A DNA stretch of 32,654 bases from Pseudomonas fuscovaginae SE-1 (lineage in GTDB: Bacteria > Pseudomonadota > Gammaproteobacteria > Pseudomonadales > Pseudomonadaceae), in the NCBI RefSeq assembly GCF_000364705.1, contig NZ_AQOH01000084.1, positions 1 through 32,654 of the forward strand, written 5' to 3'. The notes below the pieces were generated by a model. The model saw only the letters and a program-made list of their open reading frames with translations, was not told the DNA's origin and ran no database searches. Every line of letters begins with the position of its first letter. The first letter of the stretch is position 1. Shown in pieces: positions 8,744-17,267 of the stretch. A program made the translations under genes and the position numbers.

Positions 8744-9118
8744 ATGAGTTCGGCCAACCCACCCTCCCCTACCGCCAAGCTGGATCGCATCCTCGCCGAT
8801 GCCAAACGCGACAAGGAGATGGGCTATCGTGACAAGGCGCTGAAGATGTACCCGCACGTCTGCGGCCGCTGCGCCCGTGAATTCTCCGGCAAGCGCCTGA
8901 GCGAACTGACCGTGCACCATCGCGACCACAACCACGACAACAACCCGCAGGACGGCTCCAACTGGGAACTGCTCTGCCTGTTCTGTCACGACAACGAGCA
9001 CTCGCGCTACACCGACCAGCAGTATTTCGGCGACAGCTCGCTGAGCAGCCCGAAGATCGCCAAGGCCACCCACAACCCGTTCGCCGCCCTGGCCGGGATG
9101 CTGAAGAAAGACGAGTAG
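8744..9118 (+). CDS. yajD: YajD-family HNH nuclease
   Basis: The 124-residue product contains an HNH zinc-finger nuclease fold: a first Cys pair in CGRCAREF (about residues 40-47), a VHHRDHNHDNNP core (about 63-74) and a second Cys pair in LLCLFCHDNEH. These are all the metal-binding and catalytic positions expected for the YajD group. The cellular target is unknown; relatives are single-gene chromosomal proteins rather than homing enzymes. AAGGTGA precedes the ATG. It is read in the same direction as the methyltransferase gene but 118 bases away. Confidence 0.88.
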   Translation: MSSANPPSPTAKLDRILADAKRDKEMGYRDKALKMYPHVCGRCAREFSGKRLSELTVHHRDHNHDNNPQDGSNWELLCLFCHDNEHSRYTDQQYFGDSSLSSPKIAKATHNPFAALAGMLKKDE

Positions 9119-9200
9119 CCACCTGCCCCGCTGCCCGCCCCGTCGCCGGCAGCCCTCCAGCCCCGATCGCGACAGGCATCACGCCCGGCAGAGTTGCCGG

Positions 9201-9206
9201 TATACT
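9201..9206 (+). promoter_or_regulatory. Candidate -10 element for the RNA methyltransferase gene
   Basis: TATACT (five of six consensus positions) lies 31 bases before the GTG start of the methyltransferase gene and upstream of a GGAAGG ribosome site. No good -35 hexamer is seen at the usual spacing, so this is tentative. Confidence 0.35.
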
Positions 9207-9236
9207 CGCGTCTTTTTCCTGGAAGGCACCCGGCTC

Positions 9237-9704
9237 GTGGCAAACAAAAGGTATAGCTGCATCGGTTTGTATAACCCCAAGTCACCGGAGAACGTCGGTT
9301 CGGTGATGCGTGCGGCTGGCTGCTACGGTGTGGCCTCGGTGTTCTATACCGGCAAGCGCTACGAGCGGGCCCGGGACTTCGTCACCGACACCAAGAAGGT
9401 TCACCAGGACATCCCGCTGATCGGCATCGACGACCTGAAGAAGATTCTGCCCCTGGGCTGCATCCCGGTCGCCGTCGAGCTGGTGGAAGGCGCCCGCCCG
9501 CTGCCGGAATACACCCACCCCGATCGCGCGCTGTACATCTTCGGCCCGGAAGACGGCTCGCTGGACAAGGACATCCGCGACTGGTGCGAGGACGTGGTGT
9601 ACATCCCCACCACCGGCTGCATGAACCTGGCCGCCACCGTCAACGTGGTGCTCTATGACCGTCTGGCCAAGGGCAACAACACCCGTTCGGGGCCCAAATT
9701 CTGA
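9237..9704 (+). CDS. SPOUT-family RNA methyltransferase (TrmH/SpoU type)
   Basis: The 155-residue product shows the three SpoU motifs in order: NPKSPENVGSVMRAAG near the N-terminus (motif 1), IFGPEDGSL around residue 101 (motif 2, SAM knot) and NLAATVNVVLYDRL near the end (motif 3). It should use S-adenosylmethionine to methylate a ribose in tRNA or rRNA in the cytoplasm. Size is close to TrmL, but the sequence differs enough that I do not assign the substrate. The start is GTG; GGAAGG lies about ten bases upstream and motif 1 begins within 15 residues, so no later start is possible. Confidence 0.88.
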   Translation: MANKRYSCIGLYNPKSPENVGSVMRAAGCYGVASVFYTGKRYERARDFVTDTKKVHQDIPLIGIDDLKKILPLGCIPVAVELVEGARPLPEYTHPDRALYIFGPEDGSLDKDIRDWCEDVVYIPTTGCMNLAATVNVVLYDRLAKGNNTRSGPKF

Positions 9705-9774
9705 GTATTGGGCGGAACAAGCCGGACTGCCTGGCAGTCTGCAGTCTATCCACCAGCCACTTTGGAGACAGATC

Positions 9775-10149
9775 ATGAGCGACAGCAAAATCGTGCAGCG
9801 CATCGATTCCACCCCCTTCCAGTCCCCGGCGGCGCAGCAGAACGTCCAGGGCTGGGAACGGATCGGCTCCCTCGCCGGCGGCGTGATGATGGTCGGCAAG
9901 GGCCTGCGCCGGGGTGGCGTGTTCGGCCTGATCCAGGTCGCCATTGGTGGTGTGGCGCTGGCCCGAGGCATCACCGGCCACAGCTCGGCCAAGAGCTTGC
10001 TGGAAAAGGGGCGCCAGGACCTGCACAGCGTGCGCAGCAAGGTCGAGCGTGCGGCGGATGAACTGCGGCAGATGAAGGCCAATGCCGAGATGGCAACCCG
10101 TACCGCGACGGTGACGGGGAACGACTCGCTGGAAACGCCGAAGGCCTGA
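9775..10149 (+). CDS. DUF2892 (YgaP-type transmembrane domain) protein
   Basis: The 124-residue product has the DUF2892 pattern: an N-V-x-G-W-E-R entry, then two short hydrophobic helices joined by GLRRGGVFG (about residues 30-65), ending ARGITGHS. After it comes a charged helical tail (about 70-108) that may form a coiled coil. In YgaP this domain anchors a rhodanese; here there is no enzyme domain, so the function is unknown. GGAG precedes the ATG with normal spacing. A longer frame reading upstream into the methyltransferase gene is not needed. Confidence 0.75.
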   Translation: MSDSKIVQRIDSTPFQSPAAQQNVQGWERIGSLAGGVMMVGKGLRRGGVFGLIQVAIGGVALARGITGHSSAKSLLEKGRQDLHSVRSKVERAADELRQMKANAEMATRTATVTGNDSLETPKA

Positions 10150-10187
10150 TAGCGCCCTTGAGCACGCCTTCGCGGGCAACCCATACT

Positions 10188-10294
10188 GATCGTTCCCACG
10201 CTGCGCGTGGGAATGCCTCTCTGGGCGCTCAGCGCCCGCTCTGGTGACGCAGAGCCTCACGTGCTGCGTTCCCACGCAGAGCGTGGGAACGATC
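10188..10294. repeat. 107-base BIME-like repeat, copy 1
   Basis: The element begins GATCGTTCCCACGC and ends with its inverse GCGTGGGAACGATC, with internal shorter palindromes. A copy of identical length lies at 28128-28234, and its right-hand core recurs at 13056-13086. It lies between the DUF2892 gene and the 3' end of the lipoprotein gene, where convergent transcripts meet. Confidence 0.8.
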
Positions 10295-10314
10295 AAAGAT
10301 CGGTAGCGCGCCAG

Positions 10315-11553
10315 CTACTTCAGCAGATCCGTCGCCAACACCTTCGACGGACCACCCAGCACGCTTTCGCTCAACTGGACGAACTCCTCGGTGGTCACCG
10401 TGTCCAGGCGCATCGCCGCCCGGCTCACGTCATCCAGCGAATGCCGGTTGCCGGTCTGCTGGCGGATCTCCCGGTCCAGTTCCTGCAGCAGCAACACCGC
10501 CCGGGCCACCGTTGCGCCGCCGACCTGATCACCACGCAGGCTCACCACCTTGTGCCCGAGCCGCGCCAGCCTGGCCTGCACCGCCTGGTAACGCTCCTCG
10601 CTCATGCCCCCGGCACGTCGCACCAACTCGATGGCGTAGTACTCCGCCAGGCCTTCGCCGATCCAGTCGCTGTGATGGCTGTCGTTGATGCGACCGAACA
10701 CGTGCACCAGCTCACGCACCAGCGGGCTGGCCCCCGACTCGCCGATCAGCGGCCCGGTACTGTGCAGGTAGATCGAGTCATGGCCCGCCCGGGCGCCACG
10801 CATCATCGACTCCCCGGCCCCCACCACCAGCAGCTTCGGCGGTGTGCGCGGGAACACCTCCTGCAACTTCGGCCAGACGAACGTCAGCAACGTCAGCACG
10901 TCCATCCGCCGCATGCCCTCGCCCTTCGGCGCGGCGATCGTCACCTCGGTTTCGCCCAGACGCGTGCGTCGGCTGCCGAGATCGCCGGCCAGCAGCCAGC
11001 CGGTCGGGCGGTCGAACAGACGAGAGACGTTGTCGACGCGAAAGCGGTTCCTGCCGATCCGCGGCCAGGCCGTCTCGACGCTTTTCCAGCCGTTGGGCAG
11101 TTCCACCTCCAGGCGCGACACCAGCTCGGTACCATCCTGCTGGTCCAGGTGCGCCGGCGGCACCAGTTCCTCGCCCCGCAGCAGGGCCCAGTGACTGGTC
11201 ATGCGGGTATCGAAGGTGCCATTGCGACGCGGATGGCTGATGCTTACCCGATAGCTCAGGCTCGCCTTGCCGGAGGCCGGACGCCAGACCCCGCGGCTGC
11301 TGGTGCCAGCCTGGTCCGGTCGGGTCAGCCACTGGCCGTCGGCCTTGAAGTCGGTGTAGTAGCCCTGGGCACCCAGGTCGAAATCCAGACTGCGCACCGC
11401 CGAACCCTGGGCCAGGGTCAGGCGCACCTCGACCTGGTCGCTCTGCGGCAACAGGCGCAGGTGATAATCCAGATCGATCTTCTTCCCGGCCCAGGCGCAG
11501 CCGGCCAGCATCAACAATAGCGACCCTGCCAACAGTCGGCAACGCACCGGCAT
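10315..11553 (-). CDS. Gluzincin (M1/M61-like) lipoprotein with altered zinc motif
   Basis: The 412-residue product has a lipoprotein signal with lipobox LAGC (Cys19) and no Asp at +2, suggesting an outer-membrane lipoprotein. A beta-rich N-terminal domain (about 25-200) precedes a helical domain resembling gluzincin metallopeptidases. Where HEXXH is expected the sequence reads R-E-L-V-H (Arg280 to His284), followed by the third-ligand-like segment GEGLAEYY (Glu300). The loss of the first His makes zinc binding and catalysis doubtful. I chose the ATG at 11553 because GAGGG is correctly spaced; the ATG at 11559 is too close to it. ycgN lies just upstream on the same strand (23-base gap), so the two may be co-transcribed. 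Confidence 0.75.
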   Translation of the reverse strand: MPVRCRLLAGSLLLMLAGCAWAGKKIDLDYHLRLLPQSDQVEVRLTLAQGSAVRSLDFDLGAQGYYTDFKADGQWLTRPDQAGTSSRGVWRPASGKASLSYRVSISHPRRNGTFDTRMTSHWALLRGEELVPPAHLDQQDGTELVSRLEVELPNGWKSVETAWPRIGRNRFRVDNVSRLFDRPTGWLLAGDLGSRRTRLGETEVTIAAPKGEGMRRMDVLTLLTFVWPKLQEVFPRTPPKLLVVGAGESMMRGARAGHDSIYLHSTGPLIGESGASPLVRELVHVFGRINDSHHSDWIGEGLAEYYAIELVRRAGGMSEERYQAVQARLARLGHKVVSLRGDQVGGATVARAVLLLQELDREIRQQTGNRHSLDDVSRAAMRLDTVTTEEFVQLSESVLGGPSKVLATDLLK

Positions 11554-11576
11554 AAACATACCCTCGGACCCGCCGA

Positions 11577-12026
11577 TCAGCCAGCGCGGAAAATCAGGTG
11601 GTCTTCCCAGTCGTCCTCGGGCACGCTGCCCTCGGCCAGCATCCGCCCGGACTGGGAAATACGCTCGTGGTGCACCGCGTCGCGGTCGCCGCAGACCAGG
11701 TGGTGCCAGAGCGGCAGATCCTTGCCCTCGCTGACCAGCCGGTAACCGCAGGTCGGCGGCAGCCACTTGAACTCGTCGGCCCTGCCCGGGGTGAGCTGGA
11801 TGCAGTCGGGGACCGAAGCGCGACGGTTACTGTAATCGGTGCACTGGCAGGTCTTGAGGTCCAGCAGCTTGCAGGCGATACGGGTGTAGTAGACGCTGTT
11901 GTCCTCTTCATCCTCGAGCTTTTGCAGACAGCACAGGCCACAGCCGTCGCACAGCGACTCCCATTCCTCCTGATCGAGTTGATCGAGGGTCTTGCGTATC
12001 CAGAAGGGTTCGACTCTTGCGGCCAT
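11577..12026 (-). CDS. ycgN: YcgN-family cysteine-cluster protein (UPF0260)
   Basis: The 149-residue product matches the YcgN/UPF0260 family, characterised by a conserved Cys cluster. Here it is CDGCGLCC near residue 27, two further Cys in KTCQC, and PDC and PPTCGY later. The spacing suggests a metal or Fe-S site, but the biochemical role is unknown. Length is normal for the family. The ATG at 12026 starts the conserved sequence. The lipoprotein gene follows closely on the same strand. Confidence 0.88.
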   Translation of the reverse strand: MAARVEPFWIRKTLDQLDQEEWESLCDGCGLCCLQKLEDEEDNSVYYTRIACKLLDLKTCQCTDYSNRRASVPDCIQLTPGRADEFKWLPPTCGYRLVSEGKDLPLWHHLVCGDRDAVHHERISQSGRMLAEGSVPEDDWEDHLIFRAG

Positions 12027-12301
12027 GGTTCAGACATCTGCATCGGGTAGTGAAAGGTCGCCAGTCTAGTGCCCGCGCCGCAAAGGGCCAAGCATTGGCG
12101 ACTGCCGGTTGGTGAAGGCTTGTCAGGCGCGCCCGCGCGCAGTAGCTTTGTTGGCCTTGCAACCCGCTAGCCAACTGCCATTAGCGCTCCACCGCGCCGC
12201 ACGAAGCAGACTGTAGACGGGCCCGCTATCACGACCGGTCACCGCTCCAGCGGCCAGGGTCGACCCCACCCCTTCAACTCGGACTCCAGCAGGAATTTCC
12301 C

Positions 12302-12895
12302 ATGAGCGCCAACCCACGTGTCGCCGATTATCCCATCGATGCCCAGTTCACCCAACGCTGGTCGCCACGCGCCTTCACCGGCGAAGCCATCCCGGAGGAA
12401 ACCCTGCTGAGCTTCTTCGAAGCCGCACGCTGGGCGCCATCGGCCTACAACTCGCAGCCGTGGCGCTTTCTCTACGCGCGTCGCGACACGCCGAACTGGG
12501 AGCGTTTCCTCGGCCTGCTCAACGAGTTCAACCGCAACTGGGCGCAACATGCGTCGGCGCTGGTGATCGTGATCTCGAAAACCACTTTCAAGGTGCCCGG
12601 CGCGGCCGAGGAAACCCCGGCCCTGTGGCACACCTTCGACACCGGCTCGGCCTGGGGCTACCTGGCCCTGCAAGCCAGCAAGAGCGGCTGGCACACCCAT
12701 GGCATGGCCGGCTTCGACCAGGAACTGACCCGCAAGGAACTGAAGATTCCGGAAGGTTACGCGCTGCACGCGGCCGTGGCCGTCGGCAAACTGGGCGACA
12801 AGTCCAGCCTCGCCGAATACCTGCAGGCACGGGAAGTACCGAGCCCACGCGAGCCGGTGAGCGCGCTGGCAGCCGAAGGTGATTTCAGCCTGTAG
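12302..12895 (+). CDS. Nitroreductase-family flavoprotein
   Basis: The 197-residue product has the nitroreductase fold signature: QRWSPRAFTG near the N-terminus (FMN phosphate-binding Arg/Ser region), then EAARWAPSAYNSQPWRF (about residues 40-56), typical of NADH:FMN-dependent nitroreductases. The middle GSAWGYLALQA helix and a C-terminal VAVGKLG strand fit the FMN-binding core. Substrate cannot be read from the sequence; such enzymes reduce quinones, nitroaromatics or enones in the cytoplasm. The ATG follows AGCAGGAATTTCCC. Upstream (12027-12301) is a gap with no gene that I can support. Confidence 0.87.
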   Translation: MSANPRVADYPIDAQFTQRWSPRAFTGEAIPEETLLSFFEAARWAPSAYNSQPWRFLYARRDTPNWERFLGLLNEFNRNWAQHASALVIVISKTTFKVPGAAEETPALWHTFDTGSAWGYLALQASKSGWHTHGMAGFDQELTRKELKIPEGYALHAAVAVGKLGDKSSLAEYLQAREVPSPREPVSALAAEGDFSL

Positions 12896-12919
12896 GCATC
12901 TGCCTGCGACAAGCAGACC

Positions 12920-13050
12920 GTGGCGAGCGGGCTTGCCCGCGCTGGGCTGCGTAGCAGCCCTGAAGCCAGGCACCTCGCTCAGTCAGATGCACCGCGTTCT
13001 CTGATTTTGGGGCCGCCATGCGGCCCAACGCGGGCAAGCCCGCTCGCCAC
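12920..13050. repeat. BIME: inverted pair of REP units
   Basis: The 31-base arms at 12920-12950 and 13020-13050 (GTGGCGAGCGGGCTTGCCCG and its inverse) are inverted copies with a few mismatches, separated by about 70 bases. Each arm also contains its own small palindrome. The same REP core occurs at 63-76 and 25165-25192. It is located between the nitroreductase gene and the convergent reductase gene. Confidence 0.8.
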
Positions 13051-13094
13051 ATTTCGATCGTTCCCACGCAGAGCGTGGGAACGATCGAAATGTG
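13048..13094. terminator. Perfect 22-base-pair hairpin, possible bidirectional terminator
   Basis: Arms 13048-13069 and 13073-13094 are perfectly complementary, leaving a three-base loop. It starts inside the last bases of the preceding BIME and contains the core of the 107-base repeat family. It stands between two genes read toward each other, so its RNA could stop or protect both transcripts. The short T tracts (about three) are weak for classical termination. Confidence 0.5.
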
Positions 13095-13113
13095 GGAGAC
13101 GGCAATCGCAGGC

Positions 13114-14046
13114 CTAGTAACCGCGCTCGAACCGCACTTCGCCGCGCAGCGACTCGTCCGACTGGTACGCCCGCAGGTTCTCGACGAACAACTGCACCAT
13201 CATCGGCGCAGACGTCGGCGCCGAGCTGTGGCCGGTCAACAGCAGTCCCCAGGCCGTCCAGAACGGGTGGCGCTGCGGCAACGGCTCCTGGCGACAGACA
13301 TCGATCACCGCACCGGCCAGATGGCCTTCCTTCAACGCTTCCACCAGGTCCGCATCGACCACCGACACGCCGCGCCCGGCATTGATGAACAGGCCGGTCG
13401 GCTTGAAACGCTTGAACATCGCCGCGTCGTACAGGTCATGGGTCGCCGGCGTGTTGGGCAGCAGATTGACCACGTAGTCCACCTCGCCTACCCGCTCGCC
13501 CAACGCCTCCAGGCCATCGACCCGGATGAACGGCGCCTGCTCGCGGGGCTCGCTGGCGATCCCGTACAACTCGACGCCGAATGGCTGCAGGAATTGCGCC
13601 ACGCTCTGGCCGATATCACCCGCGCCGACGATCAACACCTTGCGCCCCGCCAGCCCCAGCCCGGTGCGGTTATCCCACTTGCGCTCGACCTGGCTGACCA
13701 GCCGCGCCAGCACCTCACGCTCATGCCCGAGCATGTAGGTCAGGACGTACTCGGCCATCAGTTGGCCAAAGATGCCCACCGCCCGGGTCAGCCGGTAGTG
13801 ACGCGGCAGGCCTTCGGCCAGCAGCGGCGTGATCCCCGCCCAGGTCGACTGCAGCCACTGCGGCCGGTGCCCCTGGCGCAACAGGCTGGCCATCAGGTCC
13901 GGCTGGCCGAGCCAGACCGGGCAATCGGCTGCCATTGCCGACAGTACCGCCGAATCGCCGCTGGTCATGACTTCAAGTTCGGGCTGCGCCTGGCGCAGCA
14001 GGCGGGCATACACAGCGTGGTCGTGTTCGGCAATCAGAACGCGCAT
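13114..14046 (-). CDS. D-2-hydroxyacid dehydrogenase, GhrA-like glyoxylate/hydroxypyruvate reductase
   Basis: The 310-residue product has the D-isomer-specific 2-hydroxyacid dehydrogenase layout. A catalytic half contains WLQSTWAGITPLL. A nucleotide-binding domain has GAGDIGQS (Gly-x-Gly-x-x-Gly). The catalytic residues are Arg in INAGRGVSV, Glu in CRQEPLP and His in LLTGHSSAPT. GhrA-type enzymes reduce glyoxylate or hydroxypyruvate with NAD(P)H. Substrate and cofactor preference are inferred from overall resemblance to GhrA rather than from any residue I can verify. The gene lies upstream of the REP/hairpin region and is followed on the other side by the ycgL-rnd pair in the same orientation. 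Confidence 0.87.
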   Translation of the reverse strand: MRVLIAEHDHAVYARLLRQAQPELEVMTSGDSAVLSAMAADCPVWLGQPDLMASLLRQGHRPQWLQSTWAGITPLLAEGLPRHYRLTRAVGIFGQLMAEYVLTYMLGHEREVLARLVSQVERKWDNRTGLGLAGRKVLIVGAGDIGQSVAQFLQPFGVELYGIASEPREQAPFIRVDGLEALGERVGEVDYVVNLLPNTPATHDLYDAAMFKRFKPTGLFINAGRGVSVVDADLVEALKEGHLAGAVIDVCRQEPLPQRHPFWTAWGLLLTGHSSAPTSAPMMVQLFVENLRAYQSDESLRGEVRFERGY

Positions 14047-14206
14047 GGTTCAAACCTTTCAAAAACGGTACAGACGGTCGCCGTGAAGCGCTCTCCATCG
14101 TGCTCGGCGACCGCCGGAAATGCATTCCATTGAAATGGAGCGCCCAGGTGGCCTGTGCGGCTGATTCGAATCAACCCGAACAGGCCGGGGCGCTCAAGGG
14201 TGTGGC

Positions 14207-14500
14207 TCAGACCGGGTCATTGCGCCGCAACAACTCTTCGGGCAGGTGCTCGATGTACTCGTCCTCGGCCGGTGGCATCTGCAGGTGATAACCCTGCTTG
14301 TCGAGGTTTTCCAGGACCTTGTGGATATCTTCGCGCGCCAGCTTGCGCTCGGGGGTCAGCACCAGGTCGAAGGCATGCTGCGGCTTGCCGAACGCCTGCA
14401 GGAGGGTTTCCGGCACGCGCTCCAGGGCTTCGCTCTTGAGCACGTAGAGGTACATTTCGTTCTTGCGGGGGCTGCGATAGATCGAGCAGATGTGTTTCAA
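14207..14500 (-). CDS. ycgL: YcgL-domain protein
   Basis: The 97-residue product matches the YcgL family ([20 protein letters not shown] at the N-terminus, a small alpha/beta domain, and a [12 protein letters not shown] tail). The start codon is TTG: the conserved N-terminus begins there, GGAG sits seven bases upstream, and the next Met (residue 16) lies inside conserved sequence. The TTG overlaps the RNase D stop as TTGA, so the two genes are translationally linked. YcgL co-occurs with rnd in gammaproteobacteria, but its function is not established. Confidence 0.88.
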   Translation of the reverse strand: MKHICSIYRSPRKNEMYLYVLKSEALERVPETLLQAFGKPQHAFDLVLTPERKLAREDIHKVLENLDKQGYHLQMPPAEDEYIEHLPEELLRRNDPV

Positions 14501-15630
14501 GGCTGTTCTCCGGCAGTCGCCAGGCTGTCGAGCAGAGCCTGGCCCAGCAATTCGCGGCGCCAGCCACGCAGCGAATCGGGCAATTGATAGGGTCCGTCAG
14601 GGAAGCCGCTCTTGATCAGCGCTTCCAGGGTTTTCTTGCGCAGCATCAGTTCCGGCACGATGCTCATCCGCTCGGCAGCGGCCTGGCCTACGGCGCGCAG
14701 GCGCTTGACCAGCGCTCCGGCCTCGATCGGCAAGGGCTCGGGCACCGCCGGCGGCCATTGGTCCATCGGCAGGCTGGCCGCGCGCTTGATCAGTTCGAGC
14801 AGGAACTCGCCGTCCTGGCGCACGGTGCGCGGGTGCATGTCCTCGATGCGGGCCAGGGTCACCAGGTTGTCCGGCTGGCTCTTGGCCAACGGCCACAATG
14901 AATGCTCGCGGAGGATCCGGTTACGCGGCAGGTCGCGGGCACGGGCCTCGCGCTCGCGCCAGGCGCAGAGTTCGCGCAGTACCGCCAGTTGCGCGCGAGA
15001 CAGTTTCCAGGCCAGCTTGGCATCGCGATAGATCTCATTGGGGTCGACTTCCCGGCGCAGGTTGGCGACCAGTTCGGCGCCATCCTCCAGTACCCAGGCG
15101 TACTTGTCGTCGGACAGTTGCGGGCGCAGGCGGCTGAAAACCTCGGCCAGGTGCAGCGCGTCCTCGGCGGCGTAGCTGACCTGGGTCTCCGACAACGGGC
15201 GCTGCAGCCAGTCGGAGCGGGTTTCTCCCTTGGGCAGCTCGATACCGAGCACCTCCTGGACCAACCGCGAATAGCCCATGGAAAAGCCCAGGTTGAGGTA
15301 GCCCGCAGCCAGCTGGGTGTCGAACAACGGCGTCGGCAGGCTGCCGGTCAGGCGCAACAGCACTTCGAGGTCTTCACTGCAGGCGTGCACGACCTTGACC
15401 ACCGCCGGGTTGTCCAGCAGCGCGGCCAGGGGTTGCCAGTCGTCGATGGTCAACGGGTCGATCAGGTAAGCGCGCGCGCCATCACCGATCTGGATCAGCC
15501 CGGCGATGGGATAAAAGGTGTCGACCCGCATGAATTCGGTATCGAGGGCAACGAAAGGTAGTTGCTGCCATTCAGTGCAATGCCGACCGAGGCTATCGTT
15601 GTCGCGAATCCAGTGAATATCGATGGCCAC
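14497..15630 (-). CDS. rnd: Ribonuclease D
   Basis: The 377-residue product has the DEDDy exonuclease motifs: [10 protein letters not shown] (Asp30, Glu32), [12 protein letters not shown] (second motif) and [14 protein letters not shown] with the Tyr-x3-Asp arrangement. HRDC-type helical domains complete the C-terminal half. It trims the 3' ends of tRNA precursors and other stable RNAs. I placed the start at the GTG at 15630, preceded by GGGAG at proper spacing; an in-frame ATG far upstream (15747) would add a tail crossing the promoter. The stop overlaps the start of ycgL, so ycgL is the second gene of this operon. Confidence 0.92.
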   Translation of the reverse strand: MAIDIHWIRDNDSLGRHCTEWQQLPFVALDTEFMRVDTFYPIAGLIQIGDGARAYLIDPLTIDDWQPLAALLDNPAVVKVVHACSEDLEVLLRLTGSLPTPLFDTQLAAGYLNLGFSMGYSRLVQEVLGIELPKGETRSDWLQRPLSETQVSYAAEDALHLAEVFSRLRPQLSDDKYAWVLEDGAELVANLRREVDPNEIYRDAKLAWKLSRAQLAVLRELCAWREREARARDLPRNRILREHSLWPLAKSQPDNLVTLARIEDMHPRTVRQDGEFLLELIKRAASLPMDQWPPAVPEPLPIEAGALVKRLRAVGQAAAERMSIVPELMLRKKTLEALIKSGFPDGPYQLPDSLRGWRRELLGQALLDSLATAGEQP

Positions 15631-15657
15631 ACGGCTCTCCCTTGAAGAATGGCGCGC

Positions 15658-15663
15658 AGTATA
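15658..15663 (-). promoter_or_regulatory. Candidate -10 element for rnd-ycgL
   Basis: Read on the minus strand this is TATACT, 28 bases before the GTG of rnd. A small hairpin (ATCGCC/GGCGAT, 15665-15679) sits just upstream of it. No clear -35 was found. Confidence 0.35.
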
Positions 15664-15771
15664 TATCGCCACAGGCGATTTCCGAGCATCCGCGCTGCAA
15701 GTGCGTGAGCGAATGCCTCGCTGGGCTGAAAGAATAGTCTTACTCACCAGGTTCGCAGACGCCGCAAGGTG

Positions 15772-16449
15772 TCAGTTGTCCTTGCGCAGCACATAGACCC
15801 GACGCATGGCACATCCCGGCAGGAAATCGCGATGGCCGACGATCTCGAAACCGGCCGCACGGAACTCGGCTTCGATCTGCGTCTTGCCCAGCAGGACCGG
15901 CCAGCTTTGCAGATCCGGACGAACGGTTGCGTGGCGACGCCGCCAGGCCATGAGATTGCCGCCCAGGCACACGGAGAGAATCACCGTATCGCGACTGACC
16001 CGGTGGAACTCGCCCAGGATTGCCAGGCGGTGTTCCCGCTCGACGACGTGGGCGAATAACGGCACGCAGAAAATGCAGTCCACCGCATTCTCCGGCAGGC
16101 CGATGGCGAACGCCGAGCCGTGGAAGGTCCTGATCCGCCTGAGCAGTTCGGGCGAATGATGCTCCGCGCAGTGTTCGAGCATTTCCCGCGACGAATCCGC
16201 TGCCAGGACCACCCGATTGCCACGTTGTGCCAGTACCGGCCAGAAGCGCCCGGCACCGCAGGGCAAGTCCAGCAGCAGACCCGGTTCGCCAGCCAGCTTC
16301 AGCGCCTGGCGCACCAGGCACTCCTCGCGCCAATGCCCAATGCGCGCCAATACGCCCTGGGGGTGAGCATTGCGACACACCCGTGCATGCTCGCGCGCAT
16401 GCTGGCGGACGAACTCGAGCTCGACGAGTGAAGGCGATGGCACTGACAT
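15772..16449 (-). CDS. Class I SAM-dependent methyltransferase, substrate unknown
   Basis: The 225-residue product shows a Rossmann methyltransferase core: motif I LLLDLPCGAGRF (about residues 58-69), an acidic end of strand 2 (VVLAADSSREML), GSAFAIGLPENAVDCIFC (motifs II-III) and a C-terminal Cys-rich end. Nothing identifies the substrate. It is the first gene of a mixed region that separates two well-conserved blocks, and lies upstream of the rnd promoter in the same orientation (141-base gap). About 140 bases without a gene precede its start. Confidence 0.78.
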   Translation of the reverse strand: MSVPSPSLVELEFVRQHAREHARVCRNAHPQGVLARIGHWREECLVRQALKLAGEPGLLLDLPCGAGRFWPVLAQRGNRVVLAADSSREMLEHCAEHHSPELLRRIRTFHGSAFAIGLPENAVDCIFCVPLFAHVVEREHRLAILGEFHRVSRDTVILSVCLGGNLMAWRRRHATVRPDLQSWPVLLGKTQIEAEFRAAGFEIVGHRDFLPGCAMRRVYVLRKDN

Positions 16450-16592
16450 TTATGACGGACTCTGTTGCATTGACCGACGATCGGGAGCGCTGTCGCAAGC
16501 CTGGAGCCCTCTCCCGACAGCTCTCGAACCTTAGTCAGGCAGGCATCAACATTTCGTGAAAAATACGCCGCCACTGCATCAATCCGAGACTT

Positions 16593-17168
16593 TCAGGCCT
16601 GGTGCAGGTACCAGCGCCAGTCCTGCTCGCCGACCTCGCCCATGAACTGCCGATACTCGGCACGCTTGACCGCCAGATAAACGCCAAGGAACTCGCCGCC
16701 GAATGTCTCGCGAGCCCAGCGGGAACCCTCCAGCGCCCGCAGGCTGGTCAACCAGTCGGTGGGCAGGCGCTCGCCGGCCTGGGCATAACCATTGCCTTCG
16801 ATCGGCGCGCCGGGATCCAGTCGCGCCGTGATCCCGCAGTGGATACCCGCCAGGATCGCCGCCGCCAGGCAGGGATTGGCATCGGCGCCGCAGATCCGGT
16901 GTTCGATATGCCGCGATGCCGCCGGCCCGCCCGGCACCCGCAGGCTCACGGTGCGGTTGTCGATCCCCCAGGTCGCCGCCAGCGGCGCGTAGCTGTTGCT
17001 CTGGAAGCGCCGGTAGGAATTGGCATTGGGACAGAACAGCAGCAACGAATCGAGCAGGATCGCGAGCTGACCGCCCACCGCCTGCCTGAGCAGCGGCGTG
17101 CCCTCGGCCGCATCGCTGGCGAACAGGTTGTTCCCTTCCCTGTCGGCCAGACTCACGTGCATGGGCAT
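16593..17168 (-). pseudogene. C-terminal remnant of a glutamine-synthetase-family gene (gamma-glutamylpolyamine synthetase type)
   Basis: The 191-residue frame corresponds only to the C-terminal part of a GlnA/PuuA-like ligase, whose full length is about 450 residues. Conserved stretches are HVSLADREGNNLF, FCPNANSYRRF, WGIDNRTVSLRVP, HRICGADANP and FMGEVGEQDWRWYL at the end. The N-terminal beta-grasp domain and the first part of the catalytic barrel are missing. An in-frame stop lies ten codons before the first Met (17196-17198), and no remnant of the missing part is seen upstream. The protein could not form a complete active site. The ATG at 17168 is probably only the edge of the break. Confidence 0.82.
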
Positions 17169-17267
17169 GCCGCCGTAAACAGAGGAGTTGCAGACTCACA
17201 TGCCAGAATCAGCCATTCAATACAGTTTTCATGATGCTCGGTTGCCCAGCGACTAAACATTGCCAGG

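Noticed and set aside
10188..13094. CRISPR array
   Set aside because: The repeats here are few, inverted, far apart and without equal spacers; they fit REP/BIME elements.
13018..14133. Open frame of 371 residues opposite the GhrA-like gene
   Set aside because: It is antisense to a gene with intact cofactor and catalytic motifs.
16579..17199. Second open frame over the glutamine-synthetase remnant (206 residues)
   Set aside because: It is a shifted reading of the same strand; only the 16593-17168 frame carries family motifs.
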